A DNA stretch of 64,000 nucleotides from Haemophilus sp. HMSC068C11 (GTDB lineage: Bacteria > Pseudomonadota > Gammaproteobacteria > Enterobacterales > Pasteurellaceae), in NCBI RefSeq assembly GCF_001815355.1, contig NZ_KV820351.1:126264-190263 (forward strand), given 5' to 3'. The notes under the pieces are model-generated. The model made no database searches and had not been told where the DNA came from. It was given only the letters and a program-made list of their open reading frames with translations. Below, piece after piece: positions 18,547 to 26,606 of the stretch. Made by a program: the position numbers and the translations under genes. The first letter of the stretch is position 1. Every line of letters starts with the position of its first letter.

Positions 18547-19246
18547 CATGCCCTCCTTGTTGTAAGCGTTGGCGAATACTTTGGAAATATTGCAAGATCG
18601 CGCGTTGCATCCGTACCAAATCATGTGCTTCTACCGCATCAATTAATTCACGATGTTGCATGGCTAATTTTTCAGGAGAAAGTATTGGTGGCGGTAAGCT
18701 TTTTTCTACTTGCTGATAAATTTGCCAAAACGCATCTAAATATTGAATCAGTAATGGGTTATTTAATGGTTCATAAAGTTTTAAATGAATGTGGTATTCA
18801 TCTTTAGGCGAAAATTTTTGCTCACGGGCATTTTTTTCCATATTGGCCACTGATTTTTGCAAAAGTGCGGTCTGTTCTTGGCTAATTTTTCCCAACACCA
18901 TTGGAGCAAAGCCGTATTCCAAAATTTCCCGAATATCCAAAATATTAATCAGCTGATTATGATCATTATGCAAATTCAGTTGAGTGTGAAAACTTAATCC
19001 GCGAATCATGGGTACAAGAGACGATTCGCTCACAAAGGTGCCGACGCCATGGCGAATGTCTAAAATGTGTAGCGCCTCTAAAGATTTAATGGCTTCACGT
19101 AAACTGGAACGGCTCACACCGAGCTGTTCAATCAGCTCATTTTCTGTTGGCATCAAATCGCCAGATTTAAGATTTTGTTTGATGATGAGCGATTTGATTT
19201 TATCCTGCAAAACGAGACTTGCTTCTTTTTTACTTGTTTTTTTCAT
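18536..19246 (-). CDS. GntR-family transcriptional regulator, FadR/FCD type
   Basis: A 236-residue regulator. The N-terminal winged helix (about 10-70) shows GDLMPTENELIEQLGVSRSS and LREAIKSLEALHIL, the classic GntR signature; the C-terminal helical FCD effector domain (about 90-225) has the metal-binding pattern seen as DxxxH (DEYHIHLKLYEP) and later His residues. Start taken at 19246; an ATG four codons earlier (19258) is also possible. It heads the unit with the two oxidoreductases and is divergent from the transporter gene, so it most likely controls both. Effector is probably a sialic-acid derivative (inference). Confidence 0.85.
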   Translation of the reverse strand: MKKTSKKEASLVLQDKIKSLIIKQNLKSGDLMPTENELIEQLGVSRSSLREAIKSLEALHILDIRHGVGTFVSESSLVPMIRGLSFHTQLNLHNDHNQLINILDIREILEYGFAPMVLGKISQEQTALLQKSVANMEKNAREQKFSPKDEYHIHLKLYEPLNNPLLIQYLDAFWQIYQQVEKSLPPPILSPEKLAMQHRELIDAVEAHDLVRMQRAILQYFQSIRQRLQQGGHDAN

Positions 19247-19311
19247 TTCTGTTCTCATTTTCTAATCTATTTTCTGAATTTGTGATCCAGCTCTCATTCT
19301 CTCTAATTGAC

Positions 19312-19332
19312 ATAAGACATCATACGTCTTAT
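19312..19332. promoter_or_regulatory. Candidate operator for the FadR-type regulator
   Basis: Perfect 7-base inverted repeat ATAAGAC, 7-base spacer, GTCTTAT, in the middle of the divergent intergenic region. Length and symmetry suit a dimeric GntR-family protein. Binding is inferred from position only. Confidence 0.5.
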
Positions 19333-19373
19333 CTTTATTTATGCAAGCAGAAATTAGCAGTGATTTTAAATTC

Positions 19374-19389
19374 TGTGATCTATACCACA
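19374..19389. promoter_or_regulatory. CRP-like site in the divergent nan-like region
   Basis: TGTGA, 6 bases, CCACA: one mismatch from the CRP consensus TGTGA-N6-TCACA. It lies 31 bases from the transporter ATG and about 130 bases from the regulator start, which better suits activation of the minus-strand unit, or repression of the transporter. Confidence 0.5.
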
Positions 19390-19419
19390 AAATTCTCAAA
19401 TACAAGGAAGGAGGTTGTT

Positions 19420-20646
19420 ATGGCAACATCATTACCATGGTATAAAGAAGTCAGTCCTACGCAAAAAAAAGCGTTATTTGCGGCTTGGTTAGGTTATGTT
19501 TTTGATGGCTTCGATTATATGCTTATCACTTACGTGCTTTTGGATATTCAAAAAGAATTCGCCATGAGCACAACGGAAACATCTACATTATTACTTGCAG
19601 CGTTCGTCGCACGTCCATTAGGTGGGGCAATTTTTGGTAGTTTTGCCGATAAATATGGTCGTCGTTTGGCGATGATTGTTTCCATTATCACGTATTCCGT
19701 TGGCACATTCTTGTGCGGCTTATCCACCAGTTATATTTGGCTTTTCATCTTCCGTATGATTATCGGCATGGGGATGGCGGGTGAATATGCGTGTTCTTCC
19801 TCTTATGCCATTGAAAGTTGGCCACAACATTTACGTACAAAAGCCAGTGCATTCTTAGTGAGCGGCTTCTCCATTGGTAATATTCTTGCTTCTCAAGTGA
19901 TTCCTTGGGTGTCTCAAACTTATGGTTGGCGTATGGCTTTCTTCATTGGTTTAGCACCAGTCGCTTTAGTGCTCTACGTTCGTCGCCATGCCCCTGAAAG
20001 TGAAGAATGGGCGCAAGCAAAAGCGGCGGGTAAAGTGAATAAAGTTCCACTTACTGACCTATTCACTAAAAAACAATTACCAATCACCTTAATTATTTTC
20101 TTAGTTTGCTATTCAATTTTCTCCGTAAACTGGCCGGTAGTAGGTTTACTTCCACTTTACCTCAAAGAAAACGGCTATGCTGAAAATGTGAAATCACTGA
20201 TGTTTTGGGCAGGCTTTGGTATCCTCATCGGTACCTTAATTGCAGGCTTTATCGGGGACAAATTGGGTGAGAAGAAAACCTTTGTATATAGCTTATTGTT
20301 ATCACTTTTCTTCCTCTTCCCAGTATTCTATTTGCCAGAAAATAATGTATTAGCACTTGGTGCGTTGCTCTTCTTCTTACTTGCAACTAACTTAGGGATT
20401 GCCGGTTTGGTACCAAAATATATGGCGACTTTCTTCCCGGCTGAAATGCGAAGCACAGGTATCGGTTTCATCTATAACTTCGCTGCGATCGGTGGTGGGG
20501 TGTCTCCTGTGATTGCCGCCGCACTTAGCGAGAGAGTGGGACTTGGTTCAGCCCTTGTGTATGTAACCTTATTCTGGACAATTGTCCTTGTTGCTCTCGT
20601 TGGATTAAGATTGCCAGAACGTATTCAAGCTCGTATGCAACAATAA
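19420..20646 (+). CDS. MFS transporter, YjhB (NanX)-like
   Basis: A 408-residue major facilitator protein with about 12 membrane helices. The N-terminal WYKEVSPTQKKALFAAWLGY and the FDGFDYM motif, plus GMGMAGEYACSSSYAIESWP (in part), match E. coli YjhB, a transporter for 2,7-anhydro-sialic acid related to NanT. The genomic pairing with a YjhC-like enzyme repeats the E. coli yjhBC pairing. ATG 19420 follows AAGGAAGGAGG. A longer open frame starting near 19219 would cover the regulatory region and is rejected. Substrate is inferred; sialic acid itself cannot be excluded. Confidence 0.85.
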   Translation: MATSLPWYKEVSPTQKKALFAAWLGYVFDGFDYMLITYVLLDIQKEFAMSTTETSTLLLAAFVARPLGGAIFGSFADKYGRRLAMIVSIITYSVGTFLCGLSTSYIWLFIFRMIIGMGMAGEYACSSSYAIESWPQHLRTKASAFLVSGFSIGNILASQVIPWVSQTYGWRMAFFIGLAPVALVLYVRRHAPESEEWAQAKAAGKVNKVPLTDLFTKKQLPITLIIFLVCYSIFSVNWPVVGLLPLYLKENGYAENVKSLMFWAGFGILIGTLIAGFIGDKLGEKKTFVYSLLLSLFFLFPVFYLPENNVLALGALLFFLLATNLGIAGLVPKYMATFFPAEMRSTGIGFIYNFAAIGGGVSPVIAAALSERVGLGSALVYVTLFWTIVLVALVGLRLPERIQARMQQ

Positions 20647-20661
20647 AAAACGAAAGAAAAT

Positions 20662-20690
20662 AGACCGCACTTTTAGGTGCGGTTTGTTGT
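20662..20690 (+). terminator. Terminator after the YjhB-like gene
   Basis: Stem accgcac / gtgcggt (20664-20670 and 20677-20683) built from one USS core and a partial second one, followed by ttgttgttt. Confidence 0.7.
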
Positions 20691-20704
20691 TTATACAAAA
20701 ATAG

Positions 20705-20720
20705 TTTGAAGCGTGTCACA
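20705..20720. promoter_or_regulatory. CRP-like site upstream of the DASS transporter
   Basis: TTTGA, 6 bases, TCACA: one mismatch from the CRP consensus. Its centre is about 38-40 bases before a start predicted from a TTTAAT -10-like hexamer near 20739, a class II-like position. Confidence 0.5.
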
Positions 20721-20800
20721 AATTTGTTAAAAATATGTTTTAATTTTTTCGGTTAAATGCTAATTAATAATCTCCCCTATCGTTTTATAGGAGATTGTAT

Positions 20801-22186
20801 ATGCAAACTCAACAAACCTTTCTCTCTAAATATAAAAGTCTCATTATTCTTGCCTCAGACTTTGTCTTCATGTTGGTGTTAATTAAAATACTGCCGTTCT
20901 CTGCTCAAGAGAATCGCGGGTTAGCCTTGCTGATTTTTATTGGTATTTTATGGTTAACGGAAGCCTTTAATATTACTGTGACATCCCTTATGGTGCCTGT
21001 CGTGGCCATAGGATTAGGCTTGATTAATACGCAAAAAGCGCTTGCTCCATTCTCTACCCCAATTATTTATATGTTCTTTGGGGGATTTGTGGTAGCTGCG
21101 GTGCTGCAAATTCAGAACCTAGATAAGATTATTGCGAATTACATTATCCGTTTGGCCAAAGGAAACTTAAAACTTTCTATCACATATCTTTTCACCGCAA
21201 CTACATTCCTTTCCATGTGGATTAATAACACCGCTGTGGCGGCGATGATGTTACCGCTTACTATGGGGATGTTAAAAGGTATCAATGCAGAGAAAAATCA
21301 TCGGTTGTACGCCTTCGTATTATTAGGCATGGCATTTAGTGCCAGCATCGGCGGTATTGGTACATTAGTGGGAAGTGCGCCGAATGCGATTTTGGCATCT
21401 CAAATTCAAGTGACCTTCACGGAATGGTTAGGTTACGGTTTCCCAGTGATGGTATTACTTGTGCCTTCAATGATTTTTTCTTTATGGGTGATTTTACGTC
21501 CAGACTTTTCTGTGGATTTTAATCCATCACTTGAGAAAGTCAGCTTTAATCGAAAAAATATCATTACCTTAATGATCTTTATCGGTATGGCGATTATGTT
21601 GCTTTTCAGCTCTCTCTTAAACCCATGGATTAGTGCTTTCCTTGAATTACCGAGAAAAATCGAAAACTTTGATACGGTAATTGCGCTATGCGTTGTGATC
21701 TTTATCTGTGTTTCAGGTGTCGCGAGTTGGAAAGAAATTCAAGAGCGCGTTGAATGGGGCGTGCTCGTTTTATTCGGTGGGGGTTTAACACTCAGTATCG
21801 TGATGAAAGATTCTGGCGCCAGTAAGATTATGGCGGATAGTATTGTTCAGTTTGTGCAAACCAAACCACTTTGGGTACTTTGCTTTGTGATAACCGCATT
21901 TATTATTTTCTTAACAGAATTCACATCGAATACTGCCAGCGCTGCATTAATTATGCCAATTGTGATTTCAGTGGCACAATCGATGAATTTACCGCCTATC
22001 GCTTTAGCCGCAATTATCGCTTGTGGGGCAAGTTGTGCATTTATGTTGCCAATCGCTACACCGCCTAATGCTATCGTGTTTGCAACAGGAAATGTGAAAC
22101 AACTCGATATGGCTAAAGTCGGTTTGATTTTAAACCTATTCTGTATCGCCATCATCGGCAGTATGACTTATTTTGTTTGGCTGTAA
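20801..22186 (+). CDS. DASS (SLC13) family sodium/anion symporter
   Basis: A 461-residue inner-membrane transporter of the divalent anion/sodium symporter family, related to VcINDY and to the H. influenzae protein HI0608 (from memory). The paired Ser-Asn-Thr substrate/Na+ motifs are visible as INNTAVAAMMLP in the N-terminal half and TSNTASAALIMP in the C-terminal half; GTLVGSAPNA and ATPPNAIVF are the matching helical-loop motifs. ATG 20801 lies 7 bases after AGGAG. Likely substrates are dicarboxylates such as succinate, malate or fumarate; the first motif (INNT for SNT) is a small deviation. Confidence 0.85.
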   Translation: MQTQQTFLSKYKSLIILASDFVFMLVLIKILPFSAQENRGLALLIFIGILWLTEAFNITVTSLMVPVVAIGLGLINTQKALAPFSTPIIYMFFGGFVVAAVLQIQNLDKIIANYIIRLAKGNLKLSITYLFTATTFLSMWINNTAVAAMMLPLTMGMLKGINAEKNHRLYAFVLLGMAFSASIGGIGTLVGSAPNAILASQIQVTFTEWLGYGFPVMVLLVPSMIFSLWVILRPDFSVDFNPSLEKVSFNRKNIITLMIFIGMAIMLLFSSLLNPWISAFLELPRKIENFDTVIALCVVIFICVSGVASWKEIQERVEWGVLVLFGGGLTLSIVMKDSGASKIMADSIVQFVQTKPLWVLCFVITAFIIFLTEFTSNTASAALIMPIVISVAQSMNLPPIALAAIIACGASCAFMLPIATPPNAIVFATGNVKQLDMAKVGLILNLFCIAIIGSMTYFVWL

Positions 22187-22227
22187 ATGTGGTTAAAACT
22201 GACCGCACTTTATTAGCCTATAAAAGT

Positions 22228-22256
22228 AAACCGCACGTTAACGTGCGGTTTATTAT
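22228..22256. terminator. Bidirectional terminator with a perfect 24-base palindrome
   Basis: Bases 22228-22251 read the same on both strands (aaaccgcacgtt / aacgtgcggttt), flanked by A- and T-rich bases. It separates the convergent DASS gene and the ABC-importer unit. Confidence 0.75.
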
Positions 22257-23348
22257 TTATCTCGAAATAACCTCTTTTGTGAAGGCTTCCATTTCGGCTT
22301 TACGCCATGGCGTTGAGAAGAAAATGGTATCTTTCAAACCAGATTCACTATTTAGTGGACGAACACCGAATTCTTGGTTTAATTTCTGTTGTACTTCAGG
22401 TGAGGTAATCCAATGGACGAAAACAAGTGATGCGGCTGGATTTGGTGCATTTTTTGCTACAGTTACAACATTACCACCACCAGGCATCCCAAATTTTGGT
22501 ACATAGAATTTTAAACGGTCAGTAATTGCACCTTGTTTTTGTAAGCTGAACAAGTGATCTTGCCATGCGGAGACAATTACTAACTCGCCGTCGTTTAAAC
22601 GGGTTAGACTATCAGCATTTGAAGCGGTACGGATTAACGCATCTTTTTTACTGGTAAACCAATCCCAGGTTTTCTTCCAATTAGCAATCTGTGCTTCATC
22701 GATTTTATCGGTGCGATAATCATAATCCCCATTGATGTACACTAAAGCTCGTTGAATGAAAGCATTACCAGAGCTACCACCATTTGGATCTGAATAGCCG
22801 AATTTTTTTGGATTTTTATCAATATAGCTTTCCATGTCTGCCCAAGATTGTGGTAATTCCTCTTCTTTGATTCGCATAGGATCATAAGCTAGACCGGTTT
22901 GGTTTCCCCAATAACCTACTGCCATATCGCCCAATTCAACACCTTGTAAGTGGTGATTTAATTTATCGAAATTTGGTAAGTTATTGAGTTTTACAAGAAT
23001 GTCATTTTTCGCTACGTTGCTTAAACGGTCAGCATTTAAAACAACCACATCCATTTTGCCGGTTTCTAGATTTTTTTCAGCGATCAGTTTATTGATATTA
23101 CCGTCCAAGGTGCCTTCAGGTACTTTGACTTTAATACCGTATTGATTTTCAAATTCTTTAACAAAATTACGGAATTGCGGCTGCAAATACCAAACGCTAA
23201 CTGTCAATTTTCCTTCTTTTTTAGCGAGTTCTTCGATTTCACTCCAAGATTTACCACTTAAGTCAGTGGAAGCCGAGGCGAAAGTACTGACAGCCAAGGC
23301 GGCAGCGGTAAGACCAATGGATAGAAGTTTACGGATGTTTTTTTGCAT
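22257..23348 (-). CDS. ABC transporter periplasmic binding protein (Pot/Fbp-like cluster)
   Basis: A 363-residue extracellular solute-binding protein with a signal peptide of about 26 residues (ends TFASA). The mature protein has the pattern of the iron/thiamine/polyamine-type binding proteins: GKLTVSVWYLQPQF near the start, MDVVVLNADRLSN, and GGNVVTVAKNAPNPAASLVFVHWI near the end. It is the last gene of a four-gene minus-strand operon with two permeases and an ATPase. SD AAGGAG precedes ATG 23348. Substrate unknown; it does not show the tyrosine pair of FbpA-type iron proteins, so spermidine-like or other organic cations are alternatives. Confidence 0.8.
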   Translation of the reverse strand: MQKNIRKLLSIGLTAAALAVSTFASASTDLSGKSWSEIEELAKKEGKLTVSVWYLQPQFRNFVKEFENQYGIKVKVPEGTLDGNINKLIAEKNLETGKMDVVVLNADRLSNVAKNDILVKLNNLPNFDKLNHHLQGVELGDMAVGYWGNQTGLAYDPMRIKEEELPQSWADMESYIDKNPKKFGYSDPNGGSSGNAFIQRALVYINGDYDYRTDKIDEAQIANWKKTWDWFTSKKDALIRTASNADSLTRLNDGELVIVSAWQDHLFSLQKQGAITDRLKFYVPKFGMPGGGNVVTVAKNAPNPAASLVFVHWITSPEVQQKLNQEFGVRPLNSESGLKDTIFFSTPWRKAEMEAFTKEVISR

Positions 23349-23367
23349 AAGATGCTCCTTGTGAAAA

Positions 23368-24219
23368 TTATGCTTTTCCTGTGGATTGAGAGAGATAATT
23401 CCCTTTCAACAATTTTTCGATAATCATCATCAAAATAATGTTTGGTACCAACAAAATAATCGATACAACGGCCGCATTCGGACGAATAAAAGAATAACCG
23501 AGGAAAGAATATAAAATGGTTGGCACGGTAATAAAGTCTGGTGAGCCGATAACGAAAGCGATAGCAAACTCTTCAATACTTTTCACTAAACAGAAAATAA
23601 TTGATGCTAAAAAACTTGGTTTTAACATCGGCATATACACGTCTTTGAAAACGGTAAATTTAGATGCACCTAAGTCACGGCTAGCATCAATAAGGTCTTG
23701 CGGTACAGAAGAAAAGCCCGCGGATAAAATCCGAATAGCATAAGGTAACGTGAGTACCACATGCCCAATAACAATGCCGATGAATGGATTATTAATATTT
23801 AAATCCAATAACATACGGCTAAAGAATAGGGCAATAATCATGCCTGGAATAACTAATGGAATCAGTGTTAATAATTCTGCTAATTTTTTACCTCTAAACT
23901 CCATACGTCCAAATGCATAAGCTGTTGGGAGAGAGAGTAAAATAGTGATCAATGAAACCGTAGGCGCAATAGTATAGCTATTAAACATTGCTTCAGGTAA
24001 AGAGGTGGTTTCCCAGACGATTTTCCAACGCTCAAAAGATAATGATTGAGGGAAAATATCTGGATAACTCCACGGTTTAGCAGGATCAACCAATGACCAT
24101 AAACCTGCCATTAAAAAGGGTAGGAACAACCAAATAAAATTAGCAAGAATAAAGAAAGTTAAGGAAATACGTGCGATTAATCGACCATTTTTCGTTGTGA
24201 TTTGTACGGAACTACTCAT
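23368..24219 (-). CDS. ABC transporter permease (PotC-like)
   Basis: A 283-residue inner-membrane permease with about six helices and the EAA loop seen as DLIDASRDLGASKFTVFKDVYMP in pieces (EAA-like A..LGAS..). It overlaps the preceding permease gene by 4 bases (ATGA), showing tight operon coupling. It forms a heterodimeric channel with the PotB-like protein. Related to PotC and the second permease of thiamine or iron importers. Confidence 0.85.
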   Translation of the reverse strand: MSSSVQITTKNGRLIARISLTFFILANFIWLFLPFLMAGLWSLVDPAKPWSYPDIFPQSLSFERWKIVWETTSLPEAMFNSYTIAPTVSLITILLSLPTAYAFGRMEFRGKKLAELLTLIPLVIPGMIIALFFSRMLLDLNINNPFIGIVIGHVVLTLPYAIRILSAGFSSVPQDLIDASRDLGASKFTVFKDVYMPMLKPSFLASIIFCLVKSIEEFAIAFVIGSPDFITVPTILYSFLGYSFIRPNAAVVSIILLVPNIILMMIIEKLLKGNYLSQSTGKA

Positions 24220-25085
24220 TTGACTTCTCCACGTTTGACGGCTAATGGTTTAATCAATAATGACACTAGGATGGTGAAGAAGGCAGAGGTCAACATAATA
24301 GTTAATGCCATGACCGCACTTTGATTCCATTCTTCAAATTCATAGGCAGACATTTGCATTAAACGTGCTAAAGAATAGGTACTACGAGGACCTGCAATAC
24401 TATAAAAGGCGAAATCGCCTAGTGCGCCGATAAAGATCAAAATAAAGGAAACTTGTACCGCACCTAAGGTTAGTGGGAAGATCACATAACGAAAACGTTG
24501 CCAAGGACTCGAACCTAAATTAGCTGCCGCATCTAATAAGTCAGTTTTCAGTGAATTGACCGCTCCACCAATAAGAATTAAAGCAAAGGGGATATTTTTC
24601 CACATTTGTAAAATCACGACCCCCCAACCAAACTCATCATTTTGTAAGGTTTTTGGTTCGTCCCAAATGCCTAAATAAACAAATACCTCATTAAGAATAC
24701 CGTGGTAAGAAATCATATTGACGAACAAGAAGGCTGCAACTAATCCTGGTACCAACATAGGCGCCCGCAAGATGGTTATAATTGTTACCTTGGCTGGTAA
24801 TTTTTTACGTAACCACATGGCAATGGGATAAGCCACGATGATAGATAAAACCGCCCCTAATAAAGACACTTTTACGGAATAAATATACGAATTTTGGAAT
24901 ACAGGACTATTTAATACAGCTTGCCAATACTCCAAACTAAATTGGCTTTCTTCCCCGCCCATACTGTATAAACCAAGGCTTTGAGATACTACAATGTAGA
25001 ACGTGGAGCCCATTAAAAATAGGATCGTACCTAAACCACTGCACAGCAATAACCATGCTTTTACATCATTTTTGAGACTTTTCAT
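24216..25085 (-). CDS. ABC transporter permease (PotB-like)
   Basis: A 289-residue permease with about six helices and the EAA loop LLDAAANLGSSPWQRFRYVIFP. First helix at about residues 10-33. It overlaps the ATPase gene by 4 bases and the next permease gene by 4 bases. A USS core (near 24309) lies within the coding region. Partner of the PotC-like permease. Confidence 0.85.
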   Translation of the reverse strand: MKSLKNDVKAWLLLCSGLGTILFLMGSTFYIVVSQSLGLYSMGGEESQFSLEYWQAVLNSPVFQNSYIYSVKVSLLGAVLSIIVAYPIAMWLRKKLPAKVTIITILRAPMLVPGLVAAFLFVNMISYHGILNEVFVYLGIWDEPKTLQNDEFGWGVVILQMWKNIPFALILIGGAVNSLKTDLLDAAANLGSSPWQRFRYVIFPLTLGAVQVSFILIFIGALGDFAFYSIAGPRSTYSLARLMQMSAYEFEEWNQSAVMALTIMLTSAFFTILVSLLIKPLAVKRGEVK

Positions 25086-26152
25086 TTAACGGACTCCAAG
25101 AATTTAATCGCATGGCGGGGAACCGTAAAGGTAAGTTTATCGCTCAAATTCGGACATTTTGTTAGTTGCAGGCGTAATTTTTTCTCTTCATCATTACGTT
25201 TAATGACTCCTTGCACTTCCGTGATATTGCCCATAAAAGCGGTGTTGATGATATCTACTGTAATTTGGTTTTCCGCTTCTGTTTGTGCGTTTGGTAACAA
25301 TTCAATGTCTTCTGGTCGAAAGCAAATATAAATTCGTTCTGATTCCGGTTTTTTCTCAGAAAATACGGTGAAATCGCCAAAAATAGAACTAACAGCATAA
25401 AGGTTATCGGCGATGTTTTTTACATTGGCTTCTGTGATATTGGCAATGCCAATAAAATCTGCTACAAAGCGGTTTTTAGGGTGATGATAAATATCTTGAG
25501 GAGAGCCAATTTGCTCAATAGCACCTTTATTTAACACAATAATTTTATCTGACATAGTTAGGGCTTCTGCCTGATCATGAGTCACATAAATACTAGTCAA
25601 ATTATATTGTTTTGAGAGTTGCTTAATTTCAAAACGTACACTTTCGCGTAATTTGGCATCTAAGTTAGAAAGCGGTTCATCAAATAAAATTACATCTGGA
25701 CGAGTTACCATGGCTCTGGCTAATGCGACACGTTGCTGTTGACCACCAGAAAGCTCATTGGGTAATTTCAATTTATGGAATTCTAAATCCATTTGTTTCA
25801 ATGCGAGATTTAAACGCTGTTTTTGTTCTTCAATATCAATTTTACGTTGCTTTAAACCATAGCAAATATTGTGAGAAACGTTGAGGTGAGGGAAAAGGGC
25901 ATAAGATTGGAAACACATGGCTGTATTGCGTTTTTCTGGAGGAACATTGTTAACATTTTTTCCTCCGATAAGGATTTCACCTTCATCAGCCACATGAAAT
26001 CCAGCGATTAATTTTAATAAGGAGGTTTTACCACAGCCGCTTGGTCCCAATAAGGTGACAAACTCACCTTCTTCGGCAGTAAAAGTAATATTATTTGCCG
26101 CGTAAAAATCACCAAATTTTTTTGTGATATTTTTAATTTCTAACTTTGCCAT
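25082..26152 (-). CDS. ABC transporter ATPase with TOBE domain (PotA-like)
   Basis: A 356-residue ATP-binding subunit: Walker A GPSGCGKTS near residue 35, Q-loop FQSYALFPHL, signature LSGGQQQR, Walker B VILFDEPLSNLD, and the H-loop TSIYVTHDQ. The C-terminal ~100 residues form a TOBE regulatory domain (FRPEDIELLPN). The start is ATG 26152 with SD AGAGGA eight bases upstream; a longer frame begins inside the leader. The SD sits in a predicted hairpin with its complement CCTCTAT. First gene of the operon. Confidence 0.9.
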   Translation of the reverse strand: MAKLEIKNITKKFGDFYAANNITFTAEEGEFVTLLGPSGCGKTSLLKLIAGFHVADEGEILIGGKNVNNVPPEKRNTAMCFQSYALFPHLNVSHNICYGLKQRKIDIEEQKQRLNLALKQMDLEFHKLKLPNELSGGQQQRVALARAMVTRPDVILFDEPLSNLDAKLRESVRFEIKQLSKQYNLTSIYVTHDQAEALTMSDKIIVLNKGAIEQIGSPQDIYHHPKNRFVADFIGIANITEANVKNIADNLYAVSSIFGDFTVFSEKKPESERIYICFRPEDIELLPNAQTEAENQITVDIINTAFMGNITEVQGVIKRNDEEKKLRLQLTKCPNLSDKLTFTVPRHAIKFLESVK

Positions 26153-26160
26153 TTTTACAT

Positions 26161-26187
26161 CCTCTATTTGGCTTACAACTATAGAGG
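26161..26187 (-). promoter_or_regulatory. Leader hairpin that can hide the SD of the PotA-like gene
   Basis: On the transcript, CCTCTAT (26187-26181) pairs with ATAGAGG (26167-26161); inner bases allow three more pairs. The SD AGAGGA lies within the second arm, so the fold would block ribosome binding until opened. Confidence 0.45.
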
Positions 26188-26244
26188 TAACCATAAAAAC
26201 ACTTAGTTATTTTTTCAATAAAATAAAAATATTTTTCATGAATT

Positions 26245-26260
26245 TGTGATGAAGATCACG
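26245..26260. promoter_or_regulatory. CRP-like site upstream of the ABC importer operon
   Basis: TGTGA, 6 bases, TCACG: one mismatch from consensus, and flanked by T and A as usual. It lies about 100 bases before the ATPase start, on the promoter side of the minus-strand operon. Confidence 0.6.
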
Positions 26261-26290
26261 CATTTAGCTAAAATATGGTTTTATTACATT

Positions 26291-26512
26291 TTAATAATGC
26301 GGAGGTGGCGTTTCTTCTGCTTGGCTAGCTATATTAGAAGGTTGCATATCTTTTAATTTGCCGGCGAGATAGCGGAGTTGAAGTTGAATTTTATCCATAT
26401 CAAACTGTTGTTGAACTAATGCTTGGTTGAGTTCGTCTAAAAGTTGTTCTTGAAAAGCAATTTTCATTTCAAGTTCGGCGATGCGATCTTCTAAAATTTG
26501 TTGATTTTGCAT
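26291..26512 (-). CDS. slyX: SlyX family protein
   Basis: A 73-residue coiled-coil protein with a run of Glu/Gln/Leu heptads (residues ~5-55) and a Pro-rich tail ending TPPPHY, a hallmark of SlyX. Divergent from fkpA, the same neighbourhood as in E. coli (slyX next to fkpA). Function of SlyX is not established. Confidence 0.9.
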   Translation of the reverse strand: MQNQQILEDRIAELEMKIAFQEQLLDELNQALVQQQFDMDKIQLQLRYLAGKLKDMQPSNIASQAEETPPPHY

Positions 26513-26606
26513 AAAATTTCTCTAATTTTTAAAAAAATGTTGTGAATTTGGTCAATCCGATTTAACCTATTCACTATTCCGTTTCTATTATAAAGGATCA
26601 AGCAAA

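Noticed and set aside
19219..19419. N-terminal extension of the YjhB-like transporter
   Set aside because: The frame is open but would cover the CRP-like site and the inverted repeat; ATG 19420 has a strong SD and matches YjhB.
26521..26606. Sigma-E promoter expected for fkpA
   Set aside because: No GGAACTT-type -35 with a TCTGA-type -10 was found in the slyX-fkpA gap.
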